Assembly (NCBI GenBank): GCA_022113835.1
Contig: JAILWY010000002.1
Coordinates: 5,744,501-5,808,500, forward strand
Source: Atopsyche davidsoni
Lineage: Eukaryota > Arthropoda > Insecta > Trichoptera > Hydrobiosidae
Reading direction: 5' to 3'
Length of the DNA: 64,000 bases
Shown: positions 1-10,778 of the stretch, piece by piece
How positions within the stretch are numbered: the stretch's first letter is position 1
Layout of the letters: the number at the start of each line of letters is the position of its first letter
Program-made: the position numbers and the translations under genes
Notes under the pieces: model-generated
Seen by the model: the letters and a program-made list of their open reading frames with translations, nothing else
Database searches by the model: none
What the model was told of the DNA's origin: nothing

Positions 1-1214
1 TTCTTTATAAACTAAGGCATAGAAGATGATTACAGCATATATACTCTCATGAATTTGTACAACTGACAAGTACCTAATATTAATACATTGCTAAGGTCTT
101 ACATTCTGTATTATAAGCTAGTTTAACAAATTATACCTCGTGTATTGGTATTATTACTTTGCAAATATTTTAACAGACTTCTACAACATACGTCTCTAAT
201 ATTATTTTATATTACTTGCATACTTTTTTTACATTAAAAATACAGCCTGAGAATATATTTCTATGCACACATTTATATCTGAAATTATATGCAAAAAACA
301 CAATAAGATGACGGTGTAGCATGTGGTTTCCAAACGACATTCTGGTCGGCAGGTGAGGGAGTCTTTAGAGCAATTCCCCACTCCACTCGCCAAAAAACCC
401 ATTCCATCCCCACCAGGCCCCGACCAAGGGCGCAATTCATTTTTCATAAGATCGGCAAGGAAATTTGAAATAAAAAAATGTCCACTTGCGTGTAAAACAG
501 ATGATTTAATCTGGTAAAATAACAGTATTAAAATGCAATCGCTGTTTGAACAAATTATGCAAATTTTACAATTTTTCGAAAGATAGCTTATCATACATCG
601 ATAGACGCGTGTTCAATATCGAGCTGCTCTTCTTGCTTCATATGTTAACTTTTTTATATAATATATAATAAAATATAATAAATACAATAAGAAATGATTT
701 CATGCGCGCTTGTCTTGTAATTTATGTTTTAAACTAGTTTATAAATTAATTTACCTTTCCAGGTCATATAAAATACACTTTTTACAAAACATTATTTATA
801 ATTTATAATTTCAGAAATCTCACAAAGTTTTGTATATATATTAAAAGTATTATTAAAAATGTAAACAAGAAGGTAAATTTAAACATTTTTTTAAGGCAAC
901 GGTAGTTTGTTACAGCAATATGTTAAATTGCGATTTGATAATTTACTACTAAATAATTTTAAAGTATTATCTAAATTGAATGCTTTTAAATGCCTTGATG
1001 TTTTTATTTTATTTCTGTTATCCCACAAATTACTCTAAGTTTTATAGTTTAGTATACAAAACTTCTACCAAATTATTAAAAATAAATATTACATTTCAAT
1101 TTAATTATGAAATGTTATTAAAAATATTACAGAATTAAATTGTGCAACTTAAACACACATAAATTAAAAATAACATCTGATATGTAAGAACTTCATTCTT
1201 AAAAGGATATTGAT
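1..1214. other. AT-rich non-coding stretch
   Basis: No ORF here looks like a real gene. A slightly GC-richer patch at about 320-440 has short overlapping open frames on both strands without recognisable domains or splice context. It could be UTR of a gene lying to the left, but nothing proves that. Confidence 0.5.
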
Positions 1215-1218
1215 TTAA

Positions 1219-1784
1219 CCCTTTGCACTCGAGACCGTTTCCGCGCGGACTAATCAGCAACTCGAAGCGTTTCGTAGCGCTTTTGGTGAATTTCTTACCT
1301 ATAACTTAAAATGATCACACACACAAATTAACACATAAAACTTTTATATTTTAATATTTAATGTATATTTACGAAGATAATTTCGTAAACATAAGTCTTT
1401 GTAATTTTGCATTATATGATATTTCAAGTAACAATTGCCGATATGCTTGCCCGGATTTTCGGGACAAGTATCACAATAGTATGTCGTTTGATGTATTTTT
1501 CCGGGTTTATTAAACATATTACCTTCATGGTATTAGATATTATAAACCAAACAAAATAATGGTGCGATAAGTTAATGAAAAGCTAATTAATATTAGGGGG
1601 GGTAAAAAAGTCTTATTCCTCGAAAAGGAAATAACATCATCTTTGTAAAATTATATAGGCAGTGTTTAGGAACGAACTTTAAAGAACAAGATCACATAAA
1701 CATAAATAAGATATCTCCATAAATAGTTATCACCGCATATCAAATTTCAGCACCAAACAAAGAGGTGACTGAGAGTGCAAAGAG
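1219..1784 (-). mobile_element. Degenerate piggyBac-like element, TTAA-flanked
   Basis: The left end reads TTAA (1215-1218) then CCCTTTGCACTC; the right end reads GAGTGCAAAGAG then TTAA (1785-1788). The two 12-bp termini are inverted and match at 11 of 12 positions. A duplicated TTAA target and CCYT-type ends are diagnostic of piggyBac. Inside, the minus strand keeps the cysteine-rich C-terminal tail of the transposase, so this is a deletion derivative rather than a MITE of unrelated sequence. At 566 bp it cannot encode an active transposase. Confidence 0.8.
1344..1511 (-). pseudogene. piggyBac transposase C-terminal fragment
   Basis: Minus-strand translation gives about 55 residues ending in a stop at 1344-1346. 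It includes TYYCDTCPENPGKHIGNC and, further on, KYH and a late cysteine. This C-x2-C ... C ... H pattern is the zinc-binding RING/PHD-like tail found at the C-terminus of piggyBac transposases. The DDE catalytic core is absent. The fragment lies inside the TTAA-bounded element at 1219-1784, which supports the assignment. Confidence 0.7.
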
Positions 1785-2601
1785 TTAACACTACATTTTT
1801 ACTTTTTTGTGTCTATTAAAGTTTAAATTAGCAAATTGGTAATGACAACAGTATTTTACAATAAATGCATTGAGTTGATTACTTTTTTATTTCAAATATA
1901 AATGTATAATTTTTACAATTGATAATTCATCGTCTCTTTTGAACTAATAAATCAACTTTATTTCACTTTTTACACATCATCTAAGTTTTTAAAAGTTATA
2001 TTACGAGACTTAACAAAATTCATAATCGAATTTAAAGTTACTTAAATAATATATAACTACTTACTATCGTTTAGAGCATTAACAAATATTGAAAGCTGTT
2101 TATGCTTTAATCGACAAAAAAAAACATTGTATCGTTCGACAAATGCGAAAGTTTTCGAAAAAAGTTATTGTTTTTTACAAGTTTACATATTATATTAAAT
2201 CCAAGTTATTCATTTACTTTTTTTTCAAACGTGGATATGAGTATTATTATATCGAGGGTTTCTAGTAAATGATTAAAATAAATGTTTTATGATTTTATTA
2301 TTTTTATTAAGTGTTATGAATTTTTTTTATTTACAAAATAATTTTCAATTTTTAATAAAAATTTATAGATAAAATTCATGGTCGGTTCATACTCACAGAG
2401 ATTCATAAAAGCCTTGGCTTTGAGAATAAATATTCTAGGTACAGTTATTTTAAAACCGCCTTTATTTTTAATAAGAGAATAAAATTAAACGTTGATTTTG
2501 CGACAAATATTTTGATGAATAATTTAAGATCTTACGTTCAAATAGTCCCAAATATCAATGAATTCTGATATTTGCTCATTTCAACTTAAGGTACAATAAA
2601 A

Positions 2602-2850
2602 ATTATCAGTATAGAATATCAAAACGAGAAGATTAGCAAGCCAAACTCCAGCAGTATCTTTTATCAATATCCGGCTTAGTGAAATTGTTTTTTTCAATGC
2701 ATTGCGATTACAATCATTGCATAATTATGATAAACTGCATTTCAAAAAAAAAAAATATTTATGAACGGTATAAAAATTGAATTCGGTATAAAGTATATAA
2801 AATAATACACTTTATACCGAATTTAATTTTTTTGCTATTCATTAATTATA

Positions 2851-2898
<48 letters not shown>

Positions 2899-3535
2899 CG
2901 AATATAAATACAATATAATATAAATGTATAATGTATATACATATACTTATACATGTAAATATACTAGCCTTACAATAGCTCTCGCGTGCTATCAGAACAA
3001 TGACTGAGTCTGGCACTTTTTTTATATCGCATTTCCTCGAATGCAATTAACAAATAAAAAGTAAACATTATCAGTATAGAATATCAAAACGAGAAGATTA
3101 GCAAGCCAAACTCTAGCAGTATCTTAAATCAATATTCGGCTTAGTGAAATTATTATTAATGCATTACGATAACAATCATTGTACAATTATAATAGATCGA
3201 CTTTAATAAAATCCCGATAATTTTTTTATATTAATTTATAGTTTAAGAGTCGAATTTGGTATAAATTATACTTTTTTTTTTTTTTCTACATAATATAAAT
3301 ATTATTTGTATTTGTATATTTGTATATTTATAATATATATTTGTTATATATTTATATAGTACATAGTATATATATATATATATATAAAATATAAATTTAA
3401 CATATTTATTTCCTAACATATATATATTTATAAATACGAGCTCTCGAGTACTATCAGAACAATGACCGAGTCTGGCACTGTATTAATGTCGTTACATAAT
3501 CCTTTTTTATATCGCATTTCCAAAATAATGCTTAA
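2602..3535. repeat. 465-bp tandem duplication upstream of the chitin-binding gene
   Basis: The block beginning attatcagtatagaatatc at 2602 recurs at 3067, a period of 465 bp. Shared landmarks are a segment with 'agattagcaagccaaactc' (2631 and 3096 areas), 'cggcttagtgaaatt', an AT dinucleotide tract in each copy (2852-2894 and about 3369-3387), and 'ctatcagaacaatga' followed by 'gagtctggcact' near the end. The copies have diverged by substitutions and small indels. The second copy stops about 60 bp before the TATA box of the next gene, so it may carry duplicated regulatory sequence; that function is inference. Confidence 0.8.
2852..2894. repeat. (TA)n microsatellite
   Basis: A nearly uninterrupted TA dinucleotide run inside the first copy of the 465-bp duplication. 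Confidence 0.9.
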
Positions 3536-3593
3536 AAATAGTGATGATACGAATTAACTTATCTAATCTTTAATTTTCATTCATAATCATTAG

Positions 3594-3600
3594 TATAAAA
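3594..3600 (+). promoter_or_regulatory. TATA box of the chitin-binding protein gene
   Basis: TATAAAA lies 83 bp upstream of the start codon at 3683. Transcription would be expected to begin about 30 bp downstream (around 3625), leaving a short 5' UTR. Confidence 0.6.
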
Positions 3601-3682
3601 TGAGCCCCGGTTAACCAGAGAGACATGAGATATCCTCTTAAGTTGTGACATCCACTAGAGTACAACAAGGAAATCGTCCACA

Positions 3683-4942
3683 ATGCTTCTACTCATTGCT
3701 GGGAGTATTCTCTTAAGTTTTTTTACGGGAACAGAAGCTGCAAGTAGTGGTCGCTGGGCCACCTGCGAACTAGAAGATGGATACTCTTTCTTCAGACCTG
3801 ATCCTGCAGATTGCAACAGTTACTACGTCTGTGATGGGAGCTTCCTCATCCCTATGAGCTGTCCACCAGGTTTGCATTTCAACAAGAGGTTGGGAGTCTG
3901 CGACTGGCCCCAGTTTGCAGCGTGTACCACCACCAGCTCTCCATCTGCATCTGCAGCTGCTTACACATTGCAAGTAGCGGATAAATATAATGCAAACGTA
4001 AGACATGGATCTTGCCAGCAGAAACCTGGACCGTATGCCGACATCAGACCGAATCCCAAGGACTGCTCCAGTTACTTTGTGTGTGAAGTCAATGAGCTGA
4101 TTTTCATGAGCTGCCCACCAGGCTTGCACTTCAACAAGATGTTGAAGGTCTGCGACTCCCCCCAGGAAGCAAAGTGTACCACCACCAGCTCTCCAGCTGC
4201 AGCTGCAGCTGCTTACACATTGCAAGTAGCGGATAAATATAATGCAAACGTAAGACATGGATCTTGCCAGCAGAAACCTGGACCGTATGCCGACATCAGA
4301 CCGAATCCCAAGGACTGCTCCAGTTACTTTGTGTGTGAAGTCAATGAGCTGATTTTCATGAGCTGCCCACCAGGCTTGCACTTCAACAAGATGTTGAAGG
4401 TCTGCGACTCCCCCCAGGATGCAAAGTGTACCACCACCAGCTCTCCAGCTGCAGCTGCAGCTGCTTACACATTGCAAGTAGCGGATAAATATAATGCTAA
4501 CGTAAGACATGGATCTTGCCAGCAGAAACCTGGACCGTATGCCGACATCAGACCGAATCCCAAGGACTGCTCCAGTTACTTTGTGTGTGAAGTCAATGAG
4601 CTGATTTTCATGAGCTGCCCACCAGGCTTGCACTTCAACAAGATGTTGAAGGTCTGCGACTCCCCCCAGGAAGCAAAGTGTACCACCACCAGCTCTCCAG
4701 CTGCAGCTGCAGCTGCTTACACATTGCAAGTAGCGGATAAATATAATGCTAACGTAAGACATGGATCTTGCCAGCAGAAACCTGGACCGTATGCCGACAT
4801 CAGACCGAATCCCAAGGACTGCTCCAGTTACTTTGTGTGTGAAGTCAATGAGCTGATTTTCATGAGCTGCCCACCAGGCTTGCACTTCAACAAGATGTTG
4901 AAGGTCTGCGACTCCCCCCAGGAAGCAAAGTGTATTGTTTGA
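3683..4942 (+). CDS. Secreted multi-domain chitin-binding protein (peritrophin-A/CBM14 repeats)
   Basis: A 419-aa protein in one uninterrupted exon. Residues 1 to about 20 are a hydrophobic signal peptide ending near GTEAAS. Residues about 27-80 form a first six-cysteine peritrophin-A (CBM14) domain, with the family signature C-x-SYYVC ... SCPPGLHFN ... VCDWP. It is followed by four tandem 84-residue units (252 bp each), each with a Thr/Ser/Ala-rich linker (TTTSSP then an Ala run, then YTLQVADKYN) and one CBM14 domain (SYFVC, SCPPGLHFN, VCDSP). The protein ends in KCIV and a TGA stop; AATAAA follows at 5150-5155. CBM14 proteins bind chitin in the peritrophic matrix or cuticle, so an extracellular role is expected. 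The linkers look suitable for O-glycosylation. The four late units are almost identical at DNA level, whereas the first domain is divergent, which suggests recent unit amplification or gene conversion. An assembly artefact in copy number is possible. Confidence 0.9.
   Translation: MLLLIAGSILLSFFTGTEAASSGRWATCELEDGYSFFRPDPADCNSYYVCDGSFLIPMSCPPGLHFNKRLGVCDWPQFAACTTTSSPSASAAAYTLQVADKYNANVRHGSCQQKPGPYADIRPNPKDCSSYFVCEVNELIFMSCPPGLHFNKMLKVCDSPQEAKCTTTSSPAAAAAAYTLQVADKYNANVRHGSCQQKPGPYADIRPNPKDCSSYFVCEVNELIFMSCPPGLHFNKMLKVCDSPQDAKCTTTSSPAAAAAAYTLQVADKYNANVRHGSCQQKPGPYADIRPNPKDCSSYFVCEVNELIFMSCPPGLHFNKMLKVCDSPQEAKCTTTSSPAAAAAAYTLQVADKYNANVRHGSCQQKPGPYADIRPNPKDCSSYFVCEVNELIFMSCPPGLHFNKMLKVCDSPQEAKCIV
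3928..4935 (+). repeat. Four tandem 252-bp coding units
   Basis: Recurring gcaagtagcgg landmarks fall at 3970, 4222, 4474 and 4726, exactly 252 bp apart. Differences between copies are only a few substitutions, for example Ser/Ala in the linker and Glu/Asp before AKC. Confidence 0.9.
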
Positions 4943-5149
4943 GCTGCACCTTAACATCTTTTATTAGGTCATTTCTAGAAAATCTTGTTCCGTCCAACAT
5001 CCATTCATTTATTTTATTTTTCCGTATTTTACCGTTCATTATTTGTAACGTCCTAAAACAACGCTACTTTTAACGTTTGATTGTTTTTATAATATATGTG
5101 AAGGATGGTACTCACTTTCTAGTGTGAACTGTATTGTTATTTAAATATT

Positions 5150-5155
5150 AATAAA
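5150..5155 (+). terminator. Poly(A) signal of the chitin-binding protein gene
   Basis: AATAAA 208 bp after the stop codon, the first canonical signal downstream. Confidence 0.5.
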
Positions 5156-8041
5156 TTTCCTGGTTTATTTTCAAATCATAACATATTTCATTGAATTTTA
5201 TTTACCCAACTACACATATAGTTGTTAAATAGCCTCAGATATGAAAATACAAACTTTATCTACTCTTTGACTCTTTGGAGAATATTTAAAATGCAATAAA
5301 TAAGTAGAAACATTCAGATATAATAATCATATTAATTATTTAAAAGTATACTTGACTTGCATAATAATTCAAGATAAACATTATTTGTAATAATTAACAA
5401 CCTTGCAACTCGCTATCATCGGACCCAACGATTGCTGATCTTTGAGATGCACTCAAACAACAATTTATTTAATTTCTTCTTGCATTTACTTCTTTTGGCG
5501 TCTTCTGTGGAATTAATAAACTAATAGGTCCGAATAAGCGCTTTATTATCTGAGAACAAAGATAATTCTTTAGAAAAAAGCTTCATATACATTATATAAT
5601 CATGCGAGAATTTCATTATAAATATTTATTTTAATATTAATTCCACCAAGTATCTACATGAGAACAAATCTAAGTTTATCGAAAAAATATTAACATTTAT
5701 ATACGTTAGATTGCATTTAACTTAAAGCTTCAATGTGTATTCAATTACTTAGGTAGATAAAATGGAATCGCCCGGATAATACAAATGTTTGCAGTTTCTT
5801 TCAGAGCGTCTGCGACGTGTTTTGTTCCGGCGGAATATTTTATATACTGTTTGTTGGCTGCCCCCAGTGGCGGCTCGTATCGATAATAACTTTCTAAACA
5901 AATATTATAAACGGCATCGCTTTTATATGACATGCGATCTAAGGAACTTTTGATTAAAAGGCATAAACCATAACCAGGCAAGTTTATTTTATTTATTACC
6001 TGATGTTTATTGCGATATTATAACTTTTACCCGCATTTAATGATTTATTTACTGTAATATAATAAGTTATATCCATTCCATATATCTGACTCAGTAATAG
6101 AAATATATTGCGTATCAAAATAGATCTGATTTTGCAATATTTCCGAGTAGTCATTTTTGACGTTTATCATACTGTGGACTTGCCAAAGAAAAATGCCTAT
6201 ACATCTAAAAATATATGACAATCAAAAATCTGTAGCTCTTTTAGATAAGCTGGCTACATTGCGACACAACTGACAACCAAGCGGTAGCTGCTCGATAGTG
6301 TCTATTTATTTTGGATATTTTTAGGTAAGCATTGCAATGGGAGATACTATTTTCCAGTTCCCATTTGGTTGTTGATCGTGTAGCAACATATGAAAGCAGC
6401 ACTTATCTCGTTAAAAGCACGTTACAATTCATCCCAATATTATTGCGATAGATTTTTTTAATATACGTGTAAATATCAGCCGTCGCTCTGAAGGATTTTT
6501 TTATTTTTTTTTACATTTTTGAAATCCCGTTACCACACGCCGCCTCTGCGCCACTCTACCACCAAGCCCTTACACGCTGTAATGGAGGAACAGTTTAAGT
6601 CCTCGGGCGGGCGCAGAGGCGCTCCGTGCGGGGTACGTAAATGCGGAATCACATTCGAGGACCCGCACGGTTAAGCCGAGACCTTTTTTTTTGAGGAAAA
6701 ACGTTTATTTACCAACATTTAATCCCAAGAAATTATTTTCTAAAGCCCAGCCAAGTCAGGAGTCGCATAGATTTACCACAGTTATTGCTATCTTGAATGC
6801 ATTATTTTGACTTGCATTGTAATTGGAATCGACGCGACACGACAAAATATTATTGGGCGGATTTCCATGTGACCAACATATGCCACCCACAATATCCAAC
6901 AGTAAACTTGTTGGCCGGATTCCCACGCGACCAACAACAACACCCAACAGTAAACTACTGAACAAATTTCAGCCACCAAGCATATTATTTTATTATGCAT
7001 ATATCGTATTCGTTCTATTTTCCCGAAATACGACAAAGTTTTCGAAAAAAATAGCTCCGTCATCAATTTCTTTTTACTCGCTCAGTTGCTCACAGCAAAG
7101 TTTGAAATACAAATTTATCCGCAGGAGTTCGTCGCGTCTGAAAGTTTGATCATTATTTTCGAAAGCAAAAATTGTCGAGCAAAATCCAATACACCCTGCA
7201 CCACGTGTCTCGGCTCGCCGGCTTTGTTTTTTCGTTGCAGAGCTCCGCAATAGGGAATGTCGCAAGTAATAACATGTCTCCAAATCTATAAGCATACATC
7301 TCAAGCGTGCAGTACACTGTGCAGTTATAAAATTGAAATTCCTTTTCCATGTCTGTCTGGCTCCCGCGACATCTTCACTTTTATGATGTGTTCTCTATAC
7401 TCGAATGGAATATTATTGTCTGCAGGTGAATGTACCTGTAGCATTTATATCAGGCTTCTCATTCGCCGTTTAGATGCAGGCTTTATTATAAGTATTAACT
7501 CGCAGTACTTTACATAATACAAAAATTGCCTTTAAGTGAAGCTTCGATGAGCGTATAAATATCGTAAATCATAAAAATAATTTTAAATTAAATTTATATA
7601 TTATAGCTTAATAATATTTACCTTGCTGTAGTGTAGTTCCGTGATTTCAGCAGTTAGACAAGTAAAGGCACAGACCTATAAATGCTATAAATAAAATATG
7701 CCAAAAGCACAAACACGTATCAAAACAAATTAAACCATGTGAAAGATATTAGAAGAAAAAAAACATTTTTCGTGAATGTTACCCCTTCACTTATTTCATG
7801 TGACGCAAATGTTACATTGAACACTTTTTTCACACAATGTCTGATTTCGGTTCCTTAACATTTATATTAAATTTAGCCGCAGTCAGATATATCTAATAAC
7901 CTTATCGTCAGAATGAAAAGATCTAGCATTAAACCAGGTGCGTATCAGGCTATGTATAGTAAATATACGTTTATAACAATCATTAGTTTTTTACTGAAAT
8001 TATTAATTAACACTTGGTTACTAATCAACTTCTAATTTATG
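5156..8041. other. Non-coding stretch with repeat debris
   Basis: No convincing gene. Short ORFs are present (minus 5745-5981, plus 6823-7149) but show no known domain or splice context. A perfect 12-bp inverted repeat, CGCCTCTGCGCC at 6541-6552 and its complement at 6610-6621, sits in a small GC-rich island. At 6841-6960 the phrase of type 'cggattcccacgcgaccaac' recurs in imperfect form. Confidence 0.45.
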
Positions 8042-8090
8042 CGACTCTCCCCAGGGGAGGCTGGTGACAACTTCACAGAGCAAACTGTTC
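8042..8090 (-). mobile_element. LINE 3'-region fragment
   Basis: Contains the dispersed phrase 'ctctcc..ggaggctggtgac' also seen near 22.6, 23.7, 29.2, 39.2 and 41.9 kb. Element sense is inferred to be minus from the better preserved copy at 29170-29500. Confidence 0.35.
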
Positions 8091-8353
8091 ATGTTCGTAT
8101 TTTTTTAAGGGTAATTAGTGTAGTAGGTCCTCGGGTTACTTGTAACATAATCATATTTTCTGAAGCTGCAATAATAGTGTGCTATATTTTATTGAGATAA
8201 GTGCCAGCTACGTGTGTGTGTAGTCACTCTAGCAAATAGATATTAAATATTACAACGTTCGCAATGCTACACAGAACGGTTGGATAGTTTATTATTAAAT
8301 TTAAATTACTGGCATTTAAACAGAATCGCGCAACAAAAACTCTATTCGCATCG

Positions 8354-8463
8354 CCGGCGGGTCCCGTGGGGTGTTGTTACCAGCTCTGACTGACAGTAAA
8401 TACAGATTTTAATTAATTCAAGCGAACAGTGCAGAAAGTACCTAACCCAACCTGACCCGCCGG
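8354..8463. repeat. GC-rich inverted repeat
   Basis: CCGGCGGGTC at 8354-8363 is inverted perfectly as GACCCGCCGG at 8454-8463, in otherwise AT-rich DNA. It may be the ends of a small unidentified transposon. Confidence 0.4.
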
Positions 8464-8855
8464 GGCGGGGCACTTAACTGCAACACAACCGGCTTAAATT
8501 AATTATCTACATGTACCCAATCAAATATGGAGTATTACAAATTAAAACAACCTGTCGTGGATATCATAGTTATTTGTAAACTTTATTAATCAACAACCTT
8601 GCATGTTTGCACAGTGTTCTTAGCTTATAAAATAGTTTACTTTAGTCACTTAAAAGAAGGCAAAACGCCTTTGTAATTCTCGAGTTCAGTTACATTTGCT
8701 TCAACGCCGTAACTTTCATTAAGAAAAATAAATAGAAAATCTTGTTTTTATTTAAATCGAAAAATGGACAGCCTACAACTACAAACTTTGATATAAAAAA
8801 TCAAGTTAAAGTTGGTAACTCGACGTATTTTTTTTATTATTAATTCATCGTTAAC

Positions 8856-8860
8856 CATTC
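8856..8860. repeat. Target-site duplication, left
   Basis: CATTC immediately before the 5' LTR, repeated at 14746-14750 immediately after the 3' LTR. A 5-bp duplication is usual for BEL/Pao and Ty3-type integration. Confidence 0.9.
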
Positions 8861-9933
8861 TGTTACCAACCCGATGAGACAATAGATTATTTTAAGTTTG
8901 AATTTAATCTAGATGTTATTTACTATTGTTGAATAAAATGGCGCCCGCCAGACCGGCGCTGGTTTTTAAGTTTAAACTAGTTTAACGAGCCGACCAGGGT
9001 CCTATCCCTCTGTAATAATGAATTGTTGGGATACAGCTTCCTATAAAAATAAGATTTAGTTGACTTTTAGAATTACTTGTTACTGATTTATATTTGAAAG
9101 TAGGTATAGAAATCATTACTTCGCGAAGTTATTTCCTTTGATTTTAAACCTCGCGCTTGTTTAAATACTAGATTTCTTTGTGTAATCCGATAACCAGGAA
9201 ACTAAAGTATATTTTACGATTGTGAGCACAGTTAATAAATAATTAGTTGATTGCCAAATTTTAATATGTTTTGAGTGCGTAATCTTCTAAAAATACTTTT
9301 CTTTGTTCTGAAACCGTATAAAGACCAGTGAGAGCCCCCAAAGGGCCAGTGTGTGTTCGACGAGTGTTCGAAGTGTCTTCATGGGGTAACTATGCCCGGA
9401 GACAGCACTCCGGTGAGACGTAAATTGCGATCTTATCGTTAATATCCGGCGAGGTTATGAAAGGTTCATTCCCGCTGTGATGATCATAAGGACCTTACAA
9501 ACCCTTATGAGTGGAAAAGCAACGCGCGTAGAAACCACGTCCGCGTGCGTGAAGATACGACCACGGTTTGGCGTATTCTGTGCTAACATCGCGTCAGGTG
9601 ACGTAAATATCGTGGGAGGTATTATATACCTCAGTGAATATACCGCCGCGAGTTCGGAAGTATATTGTGACGGATTGTCACGCAGTTTTTAAATTACCGA
9701 CCCCTGTGTCGGCTCAAAAGTGAAGTAAAAGTGTTAAATGTAACATGTCTGGAAATCATATATTATAACCAAGTTTGTAATAAAGTTTAAATAAAAGTTG
9801 AAAGAAGTCTTTGAATCACCTAATATACAGTCCACTGATAGCTTATGAACCTTGGCGAATTTGTAAGCTAAACATCGAAGAAACAGAACGTCTGCCAGTG
9901 TCTTGAGAACTATACCTGGTAGCGTCGTCAACA
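8861..9933 (+). repeat. 5' LTR
   Basis: 1073 bp, starting TGTTACCAAC and ending GTCGTCAACA. TATAAA lies at 9317-9322 and two AATAAA signals at 9779-9784 and 9790-9795, which fits U3 from 8861 to about 9345, then R, then U5 from about 9810. A 71-codon open frame at 9477-9692 is present identically in both LTRs but has no recognisable domain. Confidence 0.9.
9317..9322 (+). promoter_or_regulatory. TATA box in the 5' LTR
   Basis: TATAAA followed by a GC-richer segment. The same box occurs at 14129-14134 in the 3' LTR. Confidence 0.6.
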
Positions 9934-10075
9934 TGGTCCTATCGAATCGGATTTATATCGGCAACCTATGGATGCCTGAAGTCACCAACATGGTCCTATC
10001 GAATCGGATTTATATCGGCAACCTATGGATGCCTGAAGTCACCAACATGGTCCATTTGGAAACGGATTCATAACC
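9931..10075 (+). repeat. 57-bp tandem repeat overlapping the primer-binding region
   Basis: The unit starting 'acatggtcct' occurs at 9931, 9988 and (diverged, partial) 10045, a period of 57 bp. The first copy includes the last bases of the LTR and the putative primer-binding site, so the PBS-like stretch is present at least twice. Confidence 0.75.
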
Positions 10076-10142
10076 AGAAATATATGGATCTTTGAAGTGA
10101 ATCGGAAACCAGGATCAGAAACAGTGATCCTCTGAAGCCAAG

Positions 10143-10667
10143 ATGGCAGTGCAAATTGAATTAAACGCACTCTTAGAAATGGTATACAAAATGTTACCAC
10201 CGGCGACAGCACGAACAGCTGTCGACTGGAATTTACCAACTTTCAGTGGGAAAACCTCAGATTGGTTGACTTTTAAAGCAGCCTATGAAGAATCATCGAA
10301 ATTCTTTGAATTTACTCCACGCGAGAATACTTCTCGATTGCGAACGTGTTTGACAGGAGCAGCGAGAGATTCAGTTGTCTATCTGTTATCTGCTTGTTGT
10401 GATCCGTCAGTAATACTGAAAACCCTAGAACGAAGATTTGGGAACCCACACGCGCTTGTGGCAGACCGAATAGAAAAAGAAAGAAAAAAGGCAAAAATTC
10501 AGGAAGAAAAGGCAAAAATCCAGCAAGAAAGAATAAAAATTATTCTTGAATATGAACAAGAAAAGGCAAAAATCCAGCAAGAAAAGGCAAAAATTAACGA
10601 AGAACTTGTAGAAAAGAGACGGCAGCTAAAGCTAGCACTTCGCGAAGCAGAGCTTGAAGAATTATAA
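10143..10667 (+). CDS. Truncated BEL/Pao-type Gag (DUF1759-like) with coiled coil
   Basis: 174 aa starting MAVQIELNAL. Residues about 28-105 carry the Gag core typical of BEL/Pao elements: LPTFSGKTSDWLTFKAAYE, then a segment with SRLRTCLTGAA, then LERRFGNP. Residues about 110-174 are a Lys/Glu/Gln-rich coiled coil with repeated KAKIQ(E/Q)EK heptad-like units. The ORF ends with TAA at 10665-10667. The frame stays open after that stop and runs into the next ORF, so both may once have been one polyprotein. No zinc knuckle follows. Gag would package element RNA in the cytoplasm; that role is inferred from the family. Confidence 0.75.
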   Translation: MAVQIELNALLEMVYKMLPPATARTAVDWNLPTFSGKTSDWLTFKAAYEESSKFFEFTPRENTSRLRTCLTGAARDSVVYLLSACCDPSVILKTLERRFGNPHALVADRIEKERKKAKIQEEKAKIQQERIKIILEYEQEKAKIQQEKAKINEELVEKRRQLKLALREAELEEL

Positions 10668-10778
10668 ACTGAGAGCGCTCTTCGAGAAAGTACAATAACA
10701 AAAATCTCGTCAAAGGAGGAGACAATACAATCTCGCTCCTGCAAAATTGAAAGGACGAGTGAAATTGCGGAATGCTTA

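Noticed and set aside
3770..4957. Long minus-strand open frame over the chitin-binding gene
   Set aside because: It mirrors the plus-strand 252-bp repeats; the plus frame has a signal peptide and CBM14 cysteine pattern, the minus frame has none.
5745..5981. 78-codon minus ORF as a possible exon
   Set aside because: Somewhat protein-like, but no domain, partner exon or promoter could be identified.
6541..6621. 12-bp GC inverted repeat as a terminator or RNA gene
   Set aside because: A 57-nt loop and lack of any adjacent gene make a regulatory role unsupported; left as a note within the intergenic entry.
9477..9692. 71-codon ORF in each LTR
   Set aside because: Present in both LTRs simply because the LTRs are identical; it spans likely R sequence and has no recognisable domain.
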